Shown: positions 55,071 to 64,000 of the stretch, in pieces
How positions within the stretch are numbered: position 1 is the first letter of the stretch
How the letters are laid out: each line of letters begins with the position of its first letter
Assembly: GCA_037127315.1 (NCBI GenBank)
Contig: JBBBDQ010001123.1
Coordinates: 1,144,001 to 1,208,000 of the forward strand
DNA length: 64,000 bases
Reading direction: 5' to 3'
Origin: Ascarosepion bandense
Lineage: Eukaryota; Mollusca; Cephalopoda; Sepiida; Sepiidae
Notes under the pieces: model-generated
Told to the model about the DNA's origin: nothing
Databases searched by the model: none
The model's input: only the letters and a program-made list of their open reading frames with translations
Made by a program: the position numbers and the translations under genes

Positions 55071-55340
55071 TTGAAGGGTTTCAAAAGGTTAAAAACAAGC
55101 AAAACCCCCGCAATCAGGGAGGCACCGATGTACAGTGTGGATCAATCAGAACAAAGCAACTTTCAATTTGGAGAATATGTGAGCAGACTCAAAATACAAT
55201 TTGACATTATGGACTTTTATCCATCCATTTCTACGGACATTTTTATTTTGGCTTTGGAATTCGCACAGGAGTACTCTAATATTTCTACTAGCAAGATGGA
55301 TATTATACTAAAATGTAGAAGTTCTGTTCTGATTTATAAT
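55071..55340 (+). mobile_element. Penelope-like element RT fragment (plus strand)
   Basis: The frame reads NFQFGEYVSRLKIQFDIMDF and YPSISTDIFILALEFAQEYS, ending KCRSSVLIYN. 'FDI.DFYPSI....L..AL.FA' is the hallmark RT motif A region of Penelope-like elements. It is cut off by a TA run at 55338. It is inactive. Confidence 0.75.
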
Positions 55341-55621
55341 ATATATATATATATTTGTTGTAACCCTAAAAGGTTACTGCGTGAGTAATCACCTAAACGA
55401 AGGTTAGGAATAATAGTATATCAACAAGTACAAGACTCACATGCTGTGTGCAGTAGAACCCTGCTAGCACACTGCTAGTCAGTATAATCACTCTTCTCTA
55501 TTCCAATAGTGTCCACATATTTAACAGAATAGGAACATGCCATTCCTGCATATAAGTAGGTATACAACATTATATATATATACATATATATATAATAAAT
55601 ATACATATTATCCTACGTCTG

Positions 55622-55650
55622 TGGCATGACTTAGAGTTTCATCAGGTGCC
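55622..55650 (-). ncRNA. Hammerhead-like module, family 1, stem II deleted
   Basis: Minus strand: GGCAC, CUGAU joined directly to GAAA (CUGAUGAAAC), then ACU-CUA-AGU (perfect stem III), C, AUGCC. It is the same sequence as the modules at 57.85 and 58.2 kb with the stem II hairpin removed, so it is inactive. It lies ~0.33 kb downstream of the GIY-YIG relic on the same strand. Confidence 0.45.
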
Positions 55651-55979
55651 TATTTCAAAGTGGCAGTTTATTAGATTTGAATTTGAACTCAATGTTCATG
55701 AGATTTGAATTAAAATTCACTCGATGTTTATAAATCTTATGAAGTTAATTTACTGATTTTTTAATAACAAGATTAAAACTTTAAATATTCTAGAATTATA
55801 TGTAGATAAAAAATTTAAATTAAAATAAAAAATACAAAGTATTAAAAATAAAAAAATGTAAATAAAATTTTAAACAAAAATACGATAAAATAAAAATGAA
55901 AAGAGGTAAAATTTAAAATTAAAAATGTAAGGAGCCAAAATAAAAGGGATTTAATTCATAATTGTTAAAAGTAATATTG

Positions 55980-56640
55980 TAGGGGAAAGAAAGAAAGAAA
56001 GAAATGGGCAAATGTAAAGCAGGATCTATATGCATGTGGTCAATAAATTACTTTTTTATTAAGCAAATTAGGATTATAGATATGGTTTAAGATGGCAAGT
56101 TTTTTTAAAAGGCATAGATTACATTTATTTCCTTTTCCATTATAATGTTTAGATTTAGCTACAATATTCCAGGTAATTATTGGGATTTTGTTGGAGTTTT
56201 TTTTAACTTTCAATAATGTATGGATAAAGCAGTACTTTTGCTGTATTTACTGCTGTTTAAAGACAAAATGTGGTTGTTAAATCTTATTTTCCACCTGTCA
56301 GAAGTACTTTCAAAGTGAAATTTAATATCATTATCATCCAAATTAATTTGAGCTCTATAAACAATACTTTTCGAACAGACATTGACAATTCAATAGACAG
56401 GTTTTATTTTTTCAGCATTTGTAATTTTTTTTTAGAACGGTAATTTTTGCTATTAGTTGGGTGATGGATGTTGTTTATGTGGGCTAAATATTTATTTGAT
56501 ATCACAGCATTATATTGTGAAATATATTTATCTATGTTTTTAATGCAACACTAACTGACTTTAACATTGTTTTTGTTGAAAATTTTTCAGTGTGGTTGAA
56601 TGGTAGAAATGTTAAGTTAAGGAACAGTTTACTAATGTTA
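55980..56640 (-). pseudogene. Penelope-like element linker and GIY-YIG endonuclease relic
   Basis: Minus strand, mostly one frame: CCIKNIDKYISQYNAVISNK and YLAHINNIHHPTNSKNYRS (linker), then in register FESTSDRWKIRFNNHILSLN, SSKYSKSTALSIHY-stop-KLK and NSNKIPIITWNIVAKSKHYN, ending KGNKCNLCLLKK. The R..NH......Y..ST.LS..IW.LK, I.W.I...... and CNLCL.EK signature is that of the GIY-YIG endonuclease of PLEs. Two in-frame stops and the loss of upstream RT sequence make it dead. Confidence 0.8.
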
Positions 56641-56789
56641 GTTTGGATGTTTATATTTATATATATATATATATATATAATACAGCTCTGTTCATACATT
56701 GACCATTAGTTTATTAACATCTGAATAATGATATACTTATGTACAACCTCCTCATAGGTATATTTATTAATTCATATCACTATATATAT
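56641..56789. other. PLE-associated terminal sequence
   Basis: TA run (56656-56678) followed by CAGCTCTGTTCATACATTGA and ACCTCCTCATAGGTATAT. The latter is shared with the right end of the foldback at 58.26-58.38 kb, so it is probably a piece of the same PLE terminal repeat. Confidence 0.5.
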
Positions 56790-57092
56790 AAGCTCTCACC
56801 CATCTGACAATAGAGCACTGTAGAGAAAGATAGATTTTATAAACAGTACCACTTACAGTTTTACACAATGTTCTTTCGCAATGAATTGAACGCTCTCTGC
56901 TTCTGGCAGTTGTTTACATTCTGTAAATAACATACCATAAAATCTACCTTTCTCTGCCATGCGCCGATAGCTTATTTGTAAGATCTTCAACTGATGACAA
57001 ATCAGTTGAGTTTCAATGCTGGCTTGAAGTAATTGGTATATCTAGCTGCACTGATGAGCTGTGATACTGCAAAACAGGTCTGTATGTGGATG

Positions 57093-57130
<38 letters not shown>
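56790..57130 (+). mobile_element. SINE-B copy with TA tail
   Basis: Full family layout: TAGAGCACTGTAGAGAAAGA start, tRNA-like CCGATAGCTTATTTGTAAGA and GAGTTTCAATGCTGG, and the 3' end GAGCTGTGATACTGCAAAAC and GTGGATGATC followed by a TA run at 57096-57130. Confidence 0.75.
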
Positions 57131-57133
<3 letters not shown>

Positions 57134-57352
57134 GATGTGGAGAGGTTTTTCATTTAACTGAGCAGTGTTGTTTTAGTCATACTGATTTTGAAGTTTTGTG
57201 AAGGTATTCTTCACTCTTCAGGGGGTTCTGCTTCTTGGTAAAAACCCTCTCCACATTAATTCTGTTAATGCTTTATGTTGATATCAAGCACTTTATGAAA
57301 AAAAAATCTGCTTACTAGAAATACCTGCCTATCAGTAAACCACTGGAAAATC

Positions 57353-57387
<35 letters not shown>

Positions 57388-57388
57388 A

Positions 57389-57716
57389 TCAGCCATAATT
57401 ATTAGTCCACCCCATTTTTTTTTAAAGAAATGATGTATTTAATACTATTTTTAGTATTCATTGCCAAATGAAAATAGAATGGTTCTTTTGTTATTATTAC
57501 TTTGCAAAATTTTACAAGGCAAGGAAGCAAAGGTGAACTTGTCCAAATCACCCTAAATTTTCTTCATGCTTTCATTGATAAAACTGCAATATAGGTAATT
57601 ATTTAATATTTATAAATTCATTTGATGCACATGTTATTGTGCAATATTAACAAAAGAACCATTCTATTTTCATTTACAATTACTCACTTGGCAATAAATA
57701 CTAAAAAATATCTCGA
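57389..57716. mobile_element. Tc1/mariner-type MITE, copy 2 (rearranged)
   Basis: Left end AGCCATAATTATTAGTCCAC after TA, with internal GAATGGTTCTTTTGTTATTA. The right side ends in CACTTGGCAATAAATACTAA without the terminal GGCCTAATAATTATGG, so it is truncated. Confidence 0.65.
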
Positions 57717-57837
57717 CATAAATATAAATATGATGGTGCACGTGTATCGTATTATTATTCAGGTGTTAATAATAAAGCAGGGCTCAATGTATGAACAGTG
57801 CTGTATTATACATATATTAATAGATTTATCTTACGTC

Positions 57838-57885
57838 TATGGCACAACTTGGAATTTCATGCATTATGCAATCATCAGGTGCATA
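57838..57885 (-). ncRNA. Hammerhead-like module, family 1, left arm (best copy)
   Basis: Minus strand: UAUGCAC (57885-57879), CUGAUGA (57878-57872), U-UGCA-UAA-UGCA-U (4-bp stem II, closing U-U), GAAA (57858-57855), AUU-CCA-AGU (stem III with one GU), U at 57846, then GUGC-C-AUA. The last part pairs with UAUGCAC through 7 pairs and one bulged C. All three stems and the core are present, so this is a type I hammerhead by layout. Confidence 0.55.
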
Positions 57886-58192
57886 TTTCAAACTGACAGT
57901 TTATTAGATTTGTATCTAAATTCGCTTGATGTCCATGGGAATTAAATCTTGTAATGTTAAGTTACTGCTTTTTTAATAACAAGATTAAAAATTTAAATAT
58001 TCTAAGGTTACATGTAGATAAAAATTTTAAAAGCCAAATATTGTTATATTTTTTAATTTAATTTTAAAATTTACATTTTTATCCACATGTAACCATAGAG
58101 ATTTAAATTTTCAATCTTGTTATTAAAAAAGCAGGAACTTAACTTCATAAGATTTAATTCCCATGAACATCTATTAAACTCTCAGTTTGAAA

Positions 58193-58240
58193 TATGCACC
58201 TGATGATTGCATAACACATGAAACTCCATGTCATGCCATA
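58193..58240 (+). ncRNA. Hammerhead-like module, family 1, right arm
   Basis: Plus strand: UAUGCAC, CUGAUGA (58200-58206), UUGCAUAACACAU, GAAA (58220-58223), ACU-CCA-UGU, C at 58232, AUGC-C-AUA. Stem II is weakened by one change, and 1.1-2.1 is an A/C mismatch. The order and spacing are otherwise as in the left arm, with the favoured C at the cleavage position. Confidence 0.45.
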
Positions 58241-58380
58241 GACATAGGATAATATGTATATTCATTAATATATAATACAACTCTGCTCATACATTGAGCA
58301 CTGTTTTATTAACGCCTGAATAATAATGCTATACATATGTACACCCTCCTCATATGTATATTTATTAATTTACATCACTA

Positions 58381-58419
58381 TAGATAGATAGATAGATAGA
58401 TAGATGTGTGTGTGTGTGT
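58381..58419. repeat. (GATA)n and (GT)n microsatellites
   Basis: Six GATA units followed by seven GT units, directly abutting a SINE-A tail. Confidence 0.95.
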
Positions 58420-58703
58420 CAGTCAGTTAAAGTGCCATACGTGATACACGCTTGGGCGATCATGTCTCGAAAGAGACATGACTGACTGGGCAGAAGATTA
58501 TCCCGCAGTAGGTTGCCATTGCTTTCTGCGGTAGACTGGTTGCTGACCAAGGCTATAGAACCCAATCTATCCTGCTATTTAACCCATAACTGGAAGGAAG
58601 AGACGGATTAATACCTTTCCCAAGGGTATTTGCGCGTAAGTGAATACAATGGATTCAACTGGAATTCGAACTCGGCTCCCCGGTTTCTCGTTCCGAGCCA
58701 ATA
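58420..58703 (-). mobile_element. SINE-A copy, well preserved
   Basis: The least-mutated copy: CAGTCAGTTAAAGTGCCATA, CATGTCTCGAAAGAGACATG, CCGCAGTAGGTTGCCATTGC and GCGGTAGACTGGTTGC, to the tRNA-like head (complement of CGAGAAACCGGGGAGCCGAG and the B box). The A-box end is truncated at 58703. Confidence 0.82.
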
Positions 58704-58716
58704 TTGTGTGTGTGTA

Positions 58717-59248
58717 GGTTTCATTAAAAATGAGAAAATATTATGGTTTAAGTTTTTTATGTAATTTTTCATTTGATCTTTTTGATTTTTTCTTGTGAGG
58801 ACATCAATTTGATCACATTGAAACAAACACAGAGACCTACCAAGCCCTATCTGTGACATACTTGTTGACAACACAAATATCAAATCATCAACCACATGCA
58901 AAAAAAAGGGCTAAAAATAATGAAATTATTATTAATAAAAAAGACTAACCCAACACTCAATAATATCAGCTATGAACACACTAACATGCTTACTGTTTGT
59001 AACATAAAACATACACACTACTCTACAAACATAACACTACAAAAGTCACTACATACATTCTGTTACACGTAAAATGAAATCCACCTTCAATAATGGCTAA
59101 AAGTATAGCCGAATACACTCAGATAAGCAAAACATTTGCACAATTTTTATGTAATTTATGTCTTCAAAAAAGAAAAAAATCATAAGGTCACATGAAAAAA
59201 TTACATAAAAAACTTAACCATACCTTGCCTGTCATTTTTAATGAAACC
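58717..59248. mobile_element. Foldback MITE with ~80-bp arms
   Basis: Left arm GGTTTCATTAAAAATGAG ... TTAAGTTTTTTATGTAATTT; the right arm is its complement ending 59248. The centre (~58805-59160) has no coding region. TA borders the left end. No second copy was noticed. Confidence 0.7.
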
Positions 59249-59272
59249 TGCATAAAAGAGAGATTGCTGCCC

Positions 59273-59275
<3 letters not shown>

Positions 59276-59324
<49 letters not shown>
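59276..59324. repeat. (TA)n microsatellite
   Basis: About 24 TA units. Confidence 0.95.
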
Positions 59325-59327
<3 letters not shown>

Positions 59328-59359
59328 GCATATGACAAACAAGGAAGATTTAATTTTTC

Positions 59360-59490
59360 AGTTCAAAATTCCAATCACCTGAAGATGGTCGGAACGTACA
59401 ACTGCCGAAACGTCATGATGAGGAAAAAAATCCAAATCCAAATAATGTTTGTATATTTTTTTTTTTACAATATCTCATCTCAGAAATATG
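59360..59490 (+). mobile_element. SINE-C core fragment
   Basis: Plus strand: CACCTGAAGATGGTCGGAAC, TGCCGAAACGTCATGATGAG and ATCTCATCTCAGAAATATGA. Confidence 0.65.
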
Positions 59491-61914
59491 ACAAATAATT
59501 GTTTTTAGTGGGTTTTTTTTTTTTTTTGTTTTTTTGGGGTTTTTTTATAAATAATTATAATTTCAGACTTTCGTTTCCTGGTATAGAAATAGGTTCAACA
59601 TTTTAAAAAAAAAAAATTATTTTTTGTTTTACATTAAGCATTCGCACATATTTTAACTTGTGTAAAACATGTGCTTTTGATAGGTAATTCGGTATTTTAG
59701 CATGCGAAAATAGTTTCGAACATTAAACTCGGTGTATAATTGATCTCAAGTTTATTTTCCAGTGTTTTTCCATTATTATTTTTGGTCTCCTATTTTGATG
59801 ATGAAAAAAATGTAAACACTTAAACAGTAACATTTTCAGACTAGCAATGGAAGAGGAAGTATGTTTTAAAAAGTGAGATAAAACGAGTGAAGGTACCTAT
59901 GTTGCATGTTGAGTTATGAGCGCGATAAATTCTTATTAATAAAGAAATTTCGTTAATCTTGATTGAATTCCAAGCAAAAAGCAAAGGAACATGCTGACCT
60001 TGGGTGCTCGTAGGATTTTCCTACACGTTTTAGTTGCCCAACCTCAAAATTGTTTTAAAAACCCAACAATAACAAAATCAACTACGATAGTTCATTTATT
60101 CATTATTTTTAATTTTAATAGGTTCACCTGAGAGAAGTAGCTAGCAAAGAAGTGTCTTAGGGTCCGTTACACACTCAAGACCCCATAAAAAATTAATTTA
60201 AAAATTGTTTTACGAAGTCAAATCCCTGGAAACTCCAACTTAGATGTCCATGAATTGTAACAATATTATCGACAGGACATTGTTTGTGTCAAATATGTAT
60301 TTAACTACTGAATGAATATAATTAATTTAGTAGTCGTACATTATCGACCAAAAGAAATTAAAGATGAATTATTAAGGAGATAAACACTTAAAAGCCACAC
60401 AAAAAATAGCCAAACAAAGAACATTACAAGTGGAATAGTAAAAATATGAATCACAATCACATTACGTTACTATAATAATAATAATAATAATATGAAACTG
60501 TGAATCGTGCAGAGTATTGTTTTTAAAACTGAAGTAAAAAATGACTTTCAAAAGAAGAATTTCAAAATATGTACCTCTTGCACGCTTTTGTTATCACAGC
60601 ATTTCGTAAGGTGACCGGCAATGTGCTCGTCTTATTCTATCGGTTAGTTATGGCTGACATATGTTGAGGGTTTTCCTTTTTTTGCTCGGAATTTCGTAGT
60701 TAAATATCGGAAAAGGGACAATATCATTTCTCTTTCATGTTCACAAATTATTCTTCATTATATCATTGCAACGAAAGAAAGGGGAGAATGATTTTTTTTA
60801 GTATCTCCTGAAACTATTTTCTTCGTCTACAAACAAAAAGTTCTTTAATTATTAATTTATTAATAATTTAAATAATAATTTAATTTATTAATAATTCATT
60901 TCATTCTGATGGCCCTGCGTGTCTTGGCATTTTCAAGGTCGCTGCTTTTTTAAGTTAAATTCAATGGGTTTTTATATAGTTAAAAAAGGAGTTTTTATTT
61001 TTATTTTTGTAATTGGCTAGGCGTTGTTATTTTTATTTTTTAATGAACAGTTTTTAAAACCTTTTAAATTTTGACCATAAGCTTCCCTTTTTCACCTTCT
61101 AACAAAGCAAATTTCACTCTAGGGCCACCTGAACATAACTGAGAGAAAAATTATAGTAAAAAAAAAAAAAAAATGGTATCTTAATTGGACTTAATAAATT
61201 TATTTGAAAAATTTTGATTTCTTTTGTTCGTGGGATTAAATTCCCTGTTAAGATATTTAGAAATTGCTGATGGTTAACTTTCCTAGAGACATAGAAAAAT
61301 TACATTGGGAATTAAACAAAATTCCCAAAAATAATTTCTGTCTCCAGGAAACGTAGAAAAAAAAGAACATAAACAATTAGACGAAACTAATCGAAAAAAG
61401 CATACGCATAAAGTTTAATTAATAATACCTGTAAGCTGACATTGATATTTAAATAATAAAAAAGATGATCGGGTTATATATATGTACAGGTTTCTGAAAA
61501 AAATATGTGTAAATGAAAATCTATCGTTTATGTTTGATATTGAAAAAGAAAAAATTAGCAGCTTGTTTTGAAAACGCGATATTCGATCGAAGGGAGATAA
61601 CTGCGGCATTTTTTCATCTCCCAAGTTTTTTTTTATGACAGTTCGTTTCTCCACATAGTAATGATTTTCAAAGATAAGTTAAGGAACTCAAATAAATATA
61701 ATTTCTGTGTGGCTAAAATATATTTAATATCATATAAAACTGAAAAGCGTTGTCATTTACGATTCATGACAAAAACAAATAATAAATAATCCCCTGTTAA
61801 AAAAAATATTTGCCATAATGAAATTGTTAATGTTAGGTTTCATTTGAAAATTTCATCAATTATTTATTAATGAAATAACGTTGTCTATATTTCTGTAATG
61901 AAGTATTGTTTCCA
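59491..61914. other. No gene recognised; possible upstream BCS1L region
   Basis: AT-rich with long T and A tracts. A less AT-rich patch at 60575-60700 (ACCGGCAATGTGCTCGTCTT) could, on the minus strand, hold a non-coding first exon ending CAAGAG before GTACAT, but this is only a guess. An (ATA)n run lies at 60473-60492. Confidence 0.3.
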
Positions 61915-62200
61915 TCATTTACATTGTTCGAATTGTTGTCCTCATCTTTATTGTCATATTCACGACGTTTCGGTTGTTGTATGCCTCGGCCTTCTTCAGG
62001 TAATTGGAATTTCGAACTGAACCATTTATTTCAATCACTGGGGTAGATTGTTCTTGTTCCATGAGTTATGTCACTTTCGAATAACTTAGTTATCTCCCTT
62101 TAACACAAGGACACATGGCCCAGTGGATAAAAGCGTTGGTTAGATCCAGTGACTTGACACAAAGATATGTGAGTTCAATACTTAACTACAGCAGTAGTGA
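61915..62200. mobile_element. SINE-C, head-to-head arrangement
   Basis: Core on the minus strand (61915-62010, CCTGAAGAAGGCCGAGGCAT in complement), a middle region, then the tRNA-like head on the plus strand (CATGGCCCAGTGGATAAAAG, GTGAGTTCAATACTT). It is the mirror of the arrangement at 23100-23400. Confidence 0.6.
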
Positions 62201-62599
62201 ACAAAATGTTAGCGATTTGAGTTACTTTATTGAATCTTTTTTTCATATTTTAATGTATTTTTTCGGGTGTGTTATACCTCCTTGCCTTTAACTTAGCTCG
62301 TACGAGTGAATTTGGGATCTTCTTAATTTTTACATTGCTAAATTACTGGAAAGGTGGTATAAATTTTTAAAATATTTTATGTCGAATGTGAACATGTCCG
62401 AAATATGATCTGAAATTTTAAAATAATTCAAGAAAACTCAAACATTATTTTTGCAGAGAGTTGCTATATAAAATGTTTTATTAGTTAATACAAAATAATT
62501 AAGAAAAAATAATGCTTACTAAAAAAATATGAAAATAAATATATATAATTGTCTAGATTTGTCTTATATACGAACTTTTCAAAGAAGTGTATTTTGGAA

Positions 62600-63750
62600 T
62601 AGGTAGTTCCACTTTTTCGCTAAAAATTCGCGTTATCTAAGTTTTAAAATTAATTTTTATAAATAGAAATGCTTTTTTGAAGCTTTTCTTTTAGCTTTAA
62701 TCGAAAGCTAACGGATTAAATTTACTATTTCAATTAAACAAAATACTCTTCAAACAGAAATTAGATTTATTGGAGTCTGTTTTGTTTTTTGTTTTGTTTT
62801 TTTTTTCTAAAATAGCTGATTAGATACTTTTTCAACAGATATTCATCCCAATGTAATTTTCTTTAATAAAAGATATTAAAAAAACAAAATATACTTTTCT
62901 GAAACTTTATTTGAGGAATATTAACTGATTTAGAGTATAATTAATCTGGTTTGAAACAAGTATTATTTAAGTTTAAAAAAAATGAAGAAAAAAAGGATTT
63001 TAAAACGAACGATAGCAGTGGTTTACGTATCTGTCAAGACACGACAAACACTCGTCAAGCACTGATAAGTTATTGACATATTTATTGCTGTTTTACGGAG
63101 ACTTGATTTTGCTAAAACATAATTTGAGAAAATGATAGGTAAACGTTTTTTTTTATATAATTTTTGAGTACTCGGTAATTTTACAAATATTGAAAATATT
63201 CTCTGCAATCTGATTTTAAATTTACATCGATTATATTTTCTGATAATGTCGTGCATGGCCATCTATACTTTCAAATTAGGCACGCTTTATACACATGAAA
63301 AATTTTTTAATTATTCTAAAAGTTTTAGTGCATGATGATTTGTATAAGGCTTTTAAATTTTTTCTTAGTAATTATAGTCTTCAATTAATAGCTTAATAAC
63401 TTAACAGGATATTTTTTTAATTAAAATTTTTAAAAGATGTTTTGAAACTATAAATTATCAGAATTTAAAAATGAAAACAGTTCTTGTAATTATTCATTAT
63501 TAATCGCAATTTTTTCTTTAGACAATAATGTCTTTAATATATATTATCTATTAAAGCAATTAAAAACTAATTAAAAAATCTAATTATATACCTAATATAC
63601 ACTAATAATACACTTAAAAAAAAGAAGAAAAAAAACAAAATTTCGAATGTGTTAGAAAGAATTAAAAACTATAAAAATAATAAAATACTTTTTGACTCTA
63701 AAGGTTTGTTTTTATTAAGTTTGTGATCTTTGTCCATCATACTATGCTGT
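62600..63750. mobile_element. hAT-like non-autonomous element, copy 3
   Basis: The left end TAGGTAGTTCCACTTTTTCG is the best-preserved terminus of the family. Internal blocks (TTTTAGCTTTAATCGAAAGC, GATTAAATTTACTATTTCAA) match copies 1 and 2. The right end is lost; the match fades at CATCATACTATGCTGTAC just before the T-tract preceding the exon at 63790. Confidence 0.55.
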
Positions 63751-63789
63751 ACATTTTTTTTTTTTTTTTTTGTTCGCTTTTCTTTTCAG

Positions 63790-63926
63790 CGAAAAAGAGA
63801 AAGCAGAGGAATAGTCTGTCTGGAACCTCTTCAATTGTTATAAAATATGAAGGCCAGCAGATAAGCTTCAAATTTTTCGGGAAGAAAATCCGAATTTCAA
63901 GAACTGAATGTTTCAACCAAGACTGA
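63790..63926 (+). CDS. Possible last coding exon of an unidentified gene
   Basis: A strong T-rich tract and TTTTCAG (63783-63789) precede a 137-bp open stretch. With one base from a previous exon it reads KKRKQRNSLSGTSSIVIKYE, then GQQISFKFFGKKIRISRTEC and FNQD, with TGA at 63924-63926. The composition (mixed, with alternating hydrophobic strand-like and basic segments) looks like real protein, unlike other short frames here, but the family is not recognised. No other exon of the gene was found in the window. It could be a chance frame. Confidence 0.35.
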
Positions 63927-64000
63927 AAACCAAGTGACACAAAAATTTCATTCTGAAACAAAAAAATAAAATAAAATAAGGACTCAGACGTAGAGCAATC

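Larger units (their letters stand above)
57745..58345. mobile_element. Foldback of two family-1 PLE-type ends
   Basis: Arms of ~280 bp (57745-58035 and 58060-58345) share GGTGTTAATAATAAAGCAGG, CTATGGCACAACTTGGAATT and TTTTTAATAACAAGATTAAA in opposite orientation. The outer parts match the PLE-associated sequence at 55.6-55.8 and 56.69 kb. Each arm carries one hammerhead-like module. Confidence 0.7.

Noticed and set aside
57200..57245. CUGAAGA-GUGAAG-CUUCAC hairpin on the minus strand as a further hammerhead.
   Set aside because: GAAA is AAAA, and the bases before CUGAAGA cannot pair with those after the would-be cleavage site.
1..64000. CRISPR arrays, operons, bacterial promoters or prophage.
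   Set aside because: The sequence is intron-containing nuclear DNA. Tandem repeats here lack the unique-spacer pattern of CRISPR.

Overview
This is a window of a large, AT-rich, repeat-laden metazoan nuclear genome. Two ordinary nuclear genes with long introns, spliceosomal GT-AG junctions, and dense tRNA-derived SINEs, LINEs, Tc1/mariner elements and TA microsatellites point to a mollusc, and most likely a cephalopod such as an octopus. The species is inferred from the repeat landscape and was not tested by a search.

Only two genes can be read with confidence, and they converge. On the plus strand, five exons between 3452 and 25142 encode the C-terminal two thirds of a serine/threonine kinase of the STK16 (NAK) family; the exons for the N-lobe lie upstream of the window. 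On the minus strand, four coding exons (53176 down to 34314) encode a complete 420-residue mitochondrial AAA ATPase, BCS1L, which inserts the Rieske iron-sulphur protein into respiratory complex III. The two genes end about 9 kb apart. A possible last exon of an unidentified plus-strand gene lies at 63790-63926.

The rest is mostly mobile DNA. Class II elements include a degenerate Tc1-like element with paired direct repeats in long inverted ends (16042-17588), two mariner relics (41387-42650; 53902-54951), a TTAA-flanked piggyBac-type MITE (23542-23771), a Tc1/mariner MITE family, a 1.75-kb hAT-like non-autonomous element in three copies, and a THAP/P-element-like transposase relic (43000-45000). 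Class I elements include at least four LINE lineages, several tRNA-derived SINE families, a SINE whose head derives from 5S rRNA (two copies), and fragments of Penelope-like elements (PLEs). An 800-bp polypurine minisatellite begins right at the BCS1L exon 1 donor site.

The most interesting signal is a series of small RNA-like modules that match the hammerhead ribozyme layout: CUGANGA, hairpin, GAAA, a 3-bp hairpin, a UH cleavage position and a closing stem. They occur in at least five unrelated repeat families (15.7, 29.4, 33.5/33.8, 37.9/38.0, 38.4, 55.6, 57.9 and 58.2 kb). Most sit as divergent pairs in the arms of foldback elements. One lies on the same strand as, and about 0.3 kb downstream of, a PLE GIY-YIG endonuclease relic. 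Hammerheads are known from PLEs and related retroelements; the dense set of families and the unusual U at position 11.1 seen here deserve testing.
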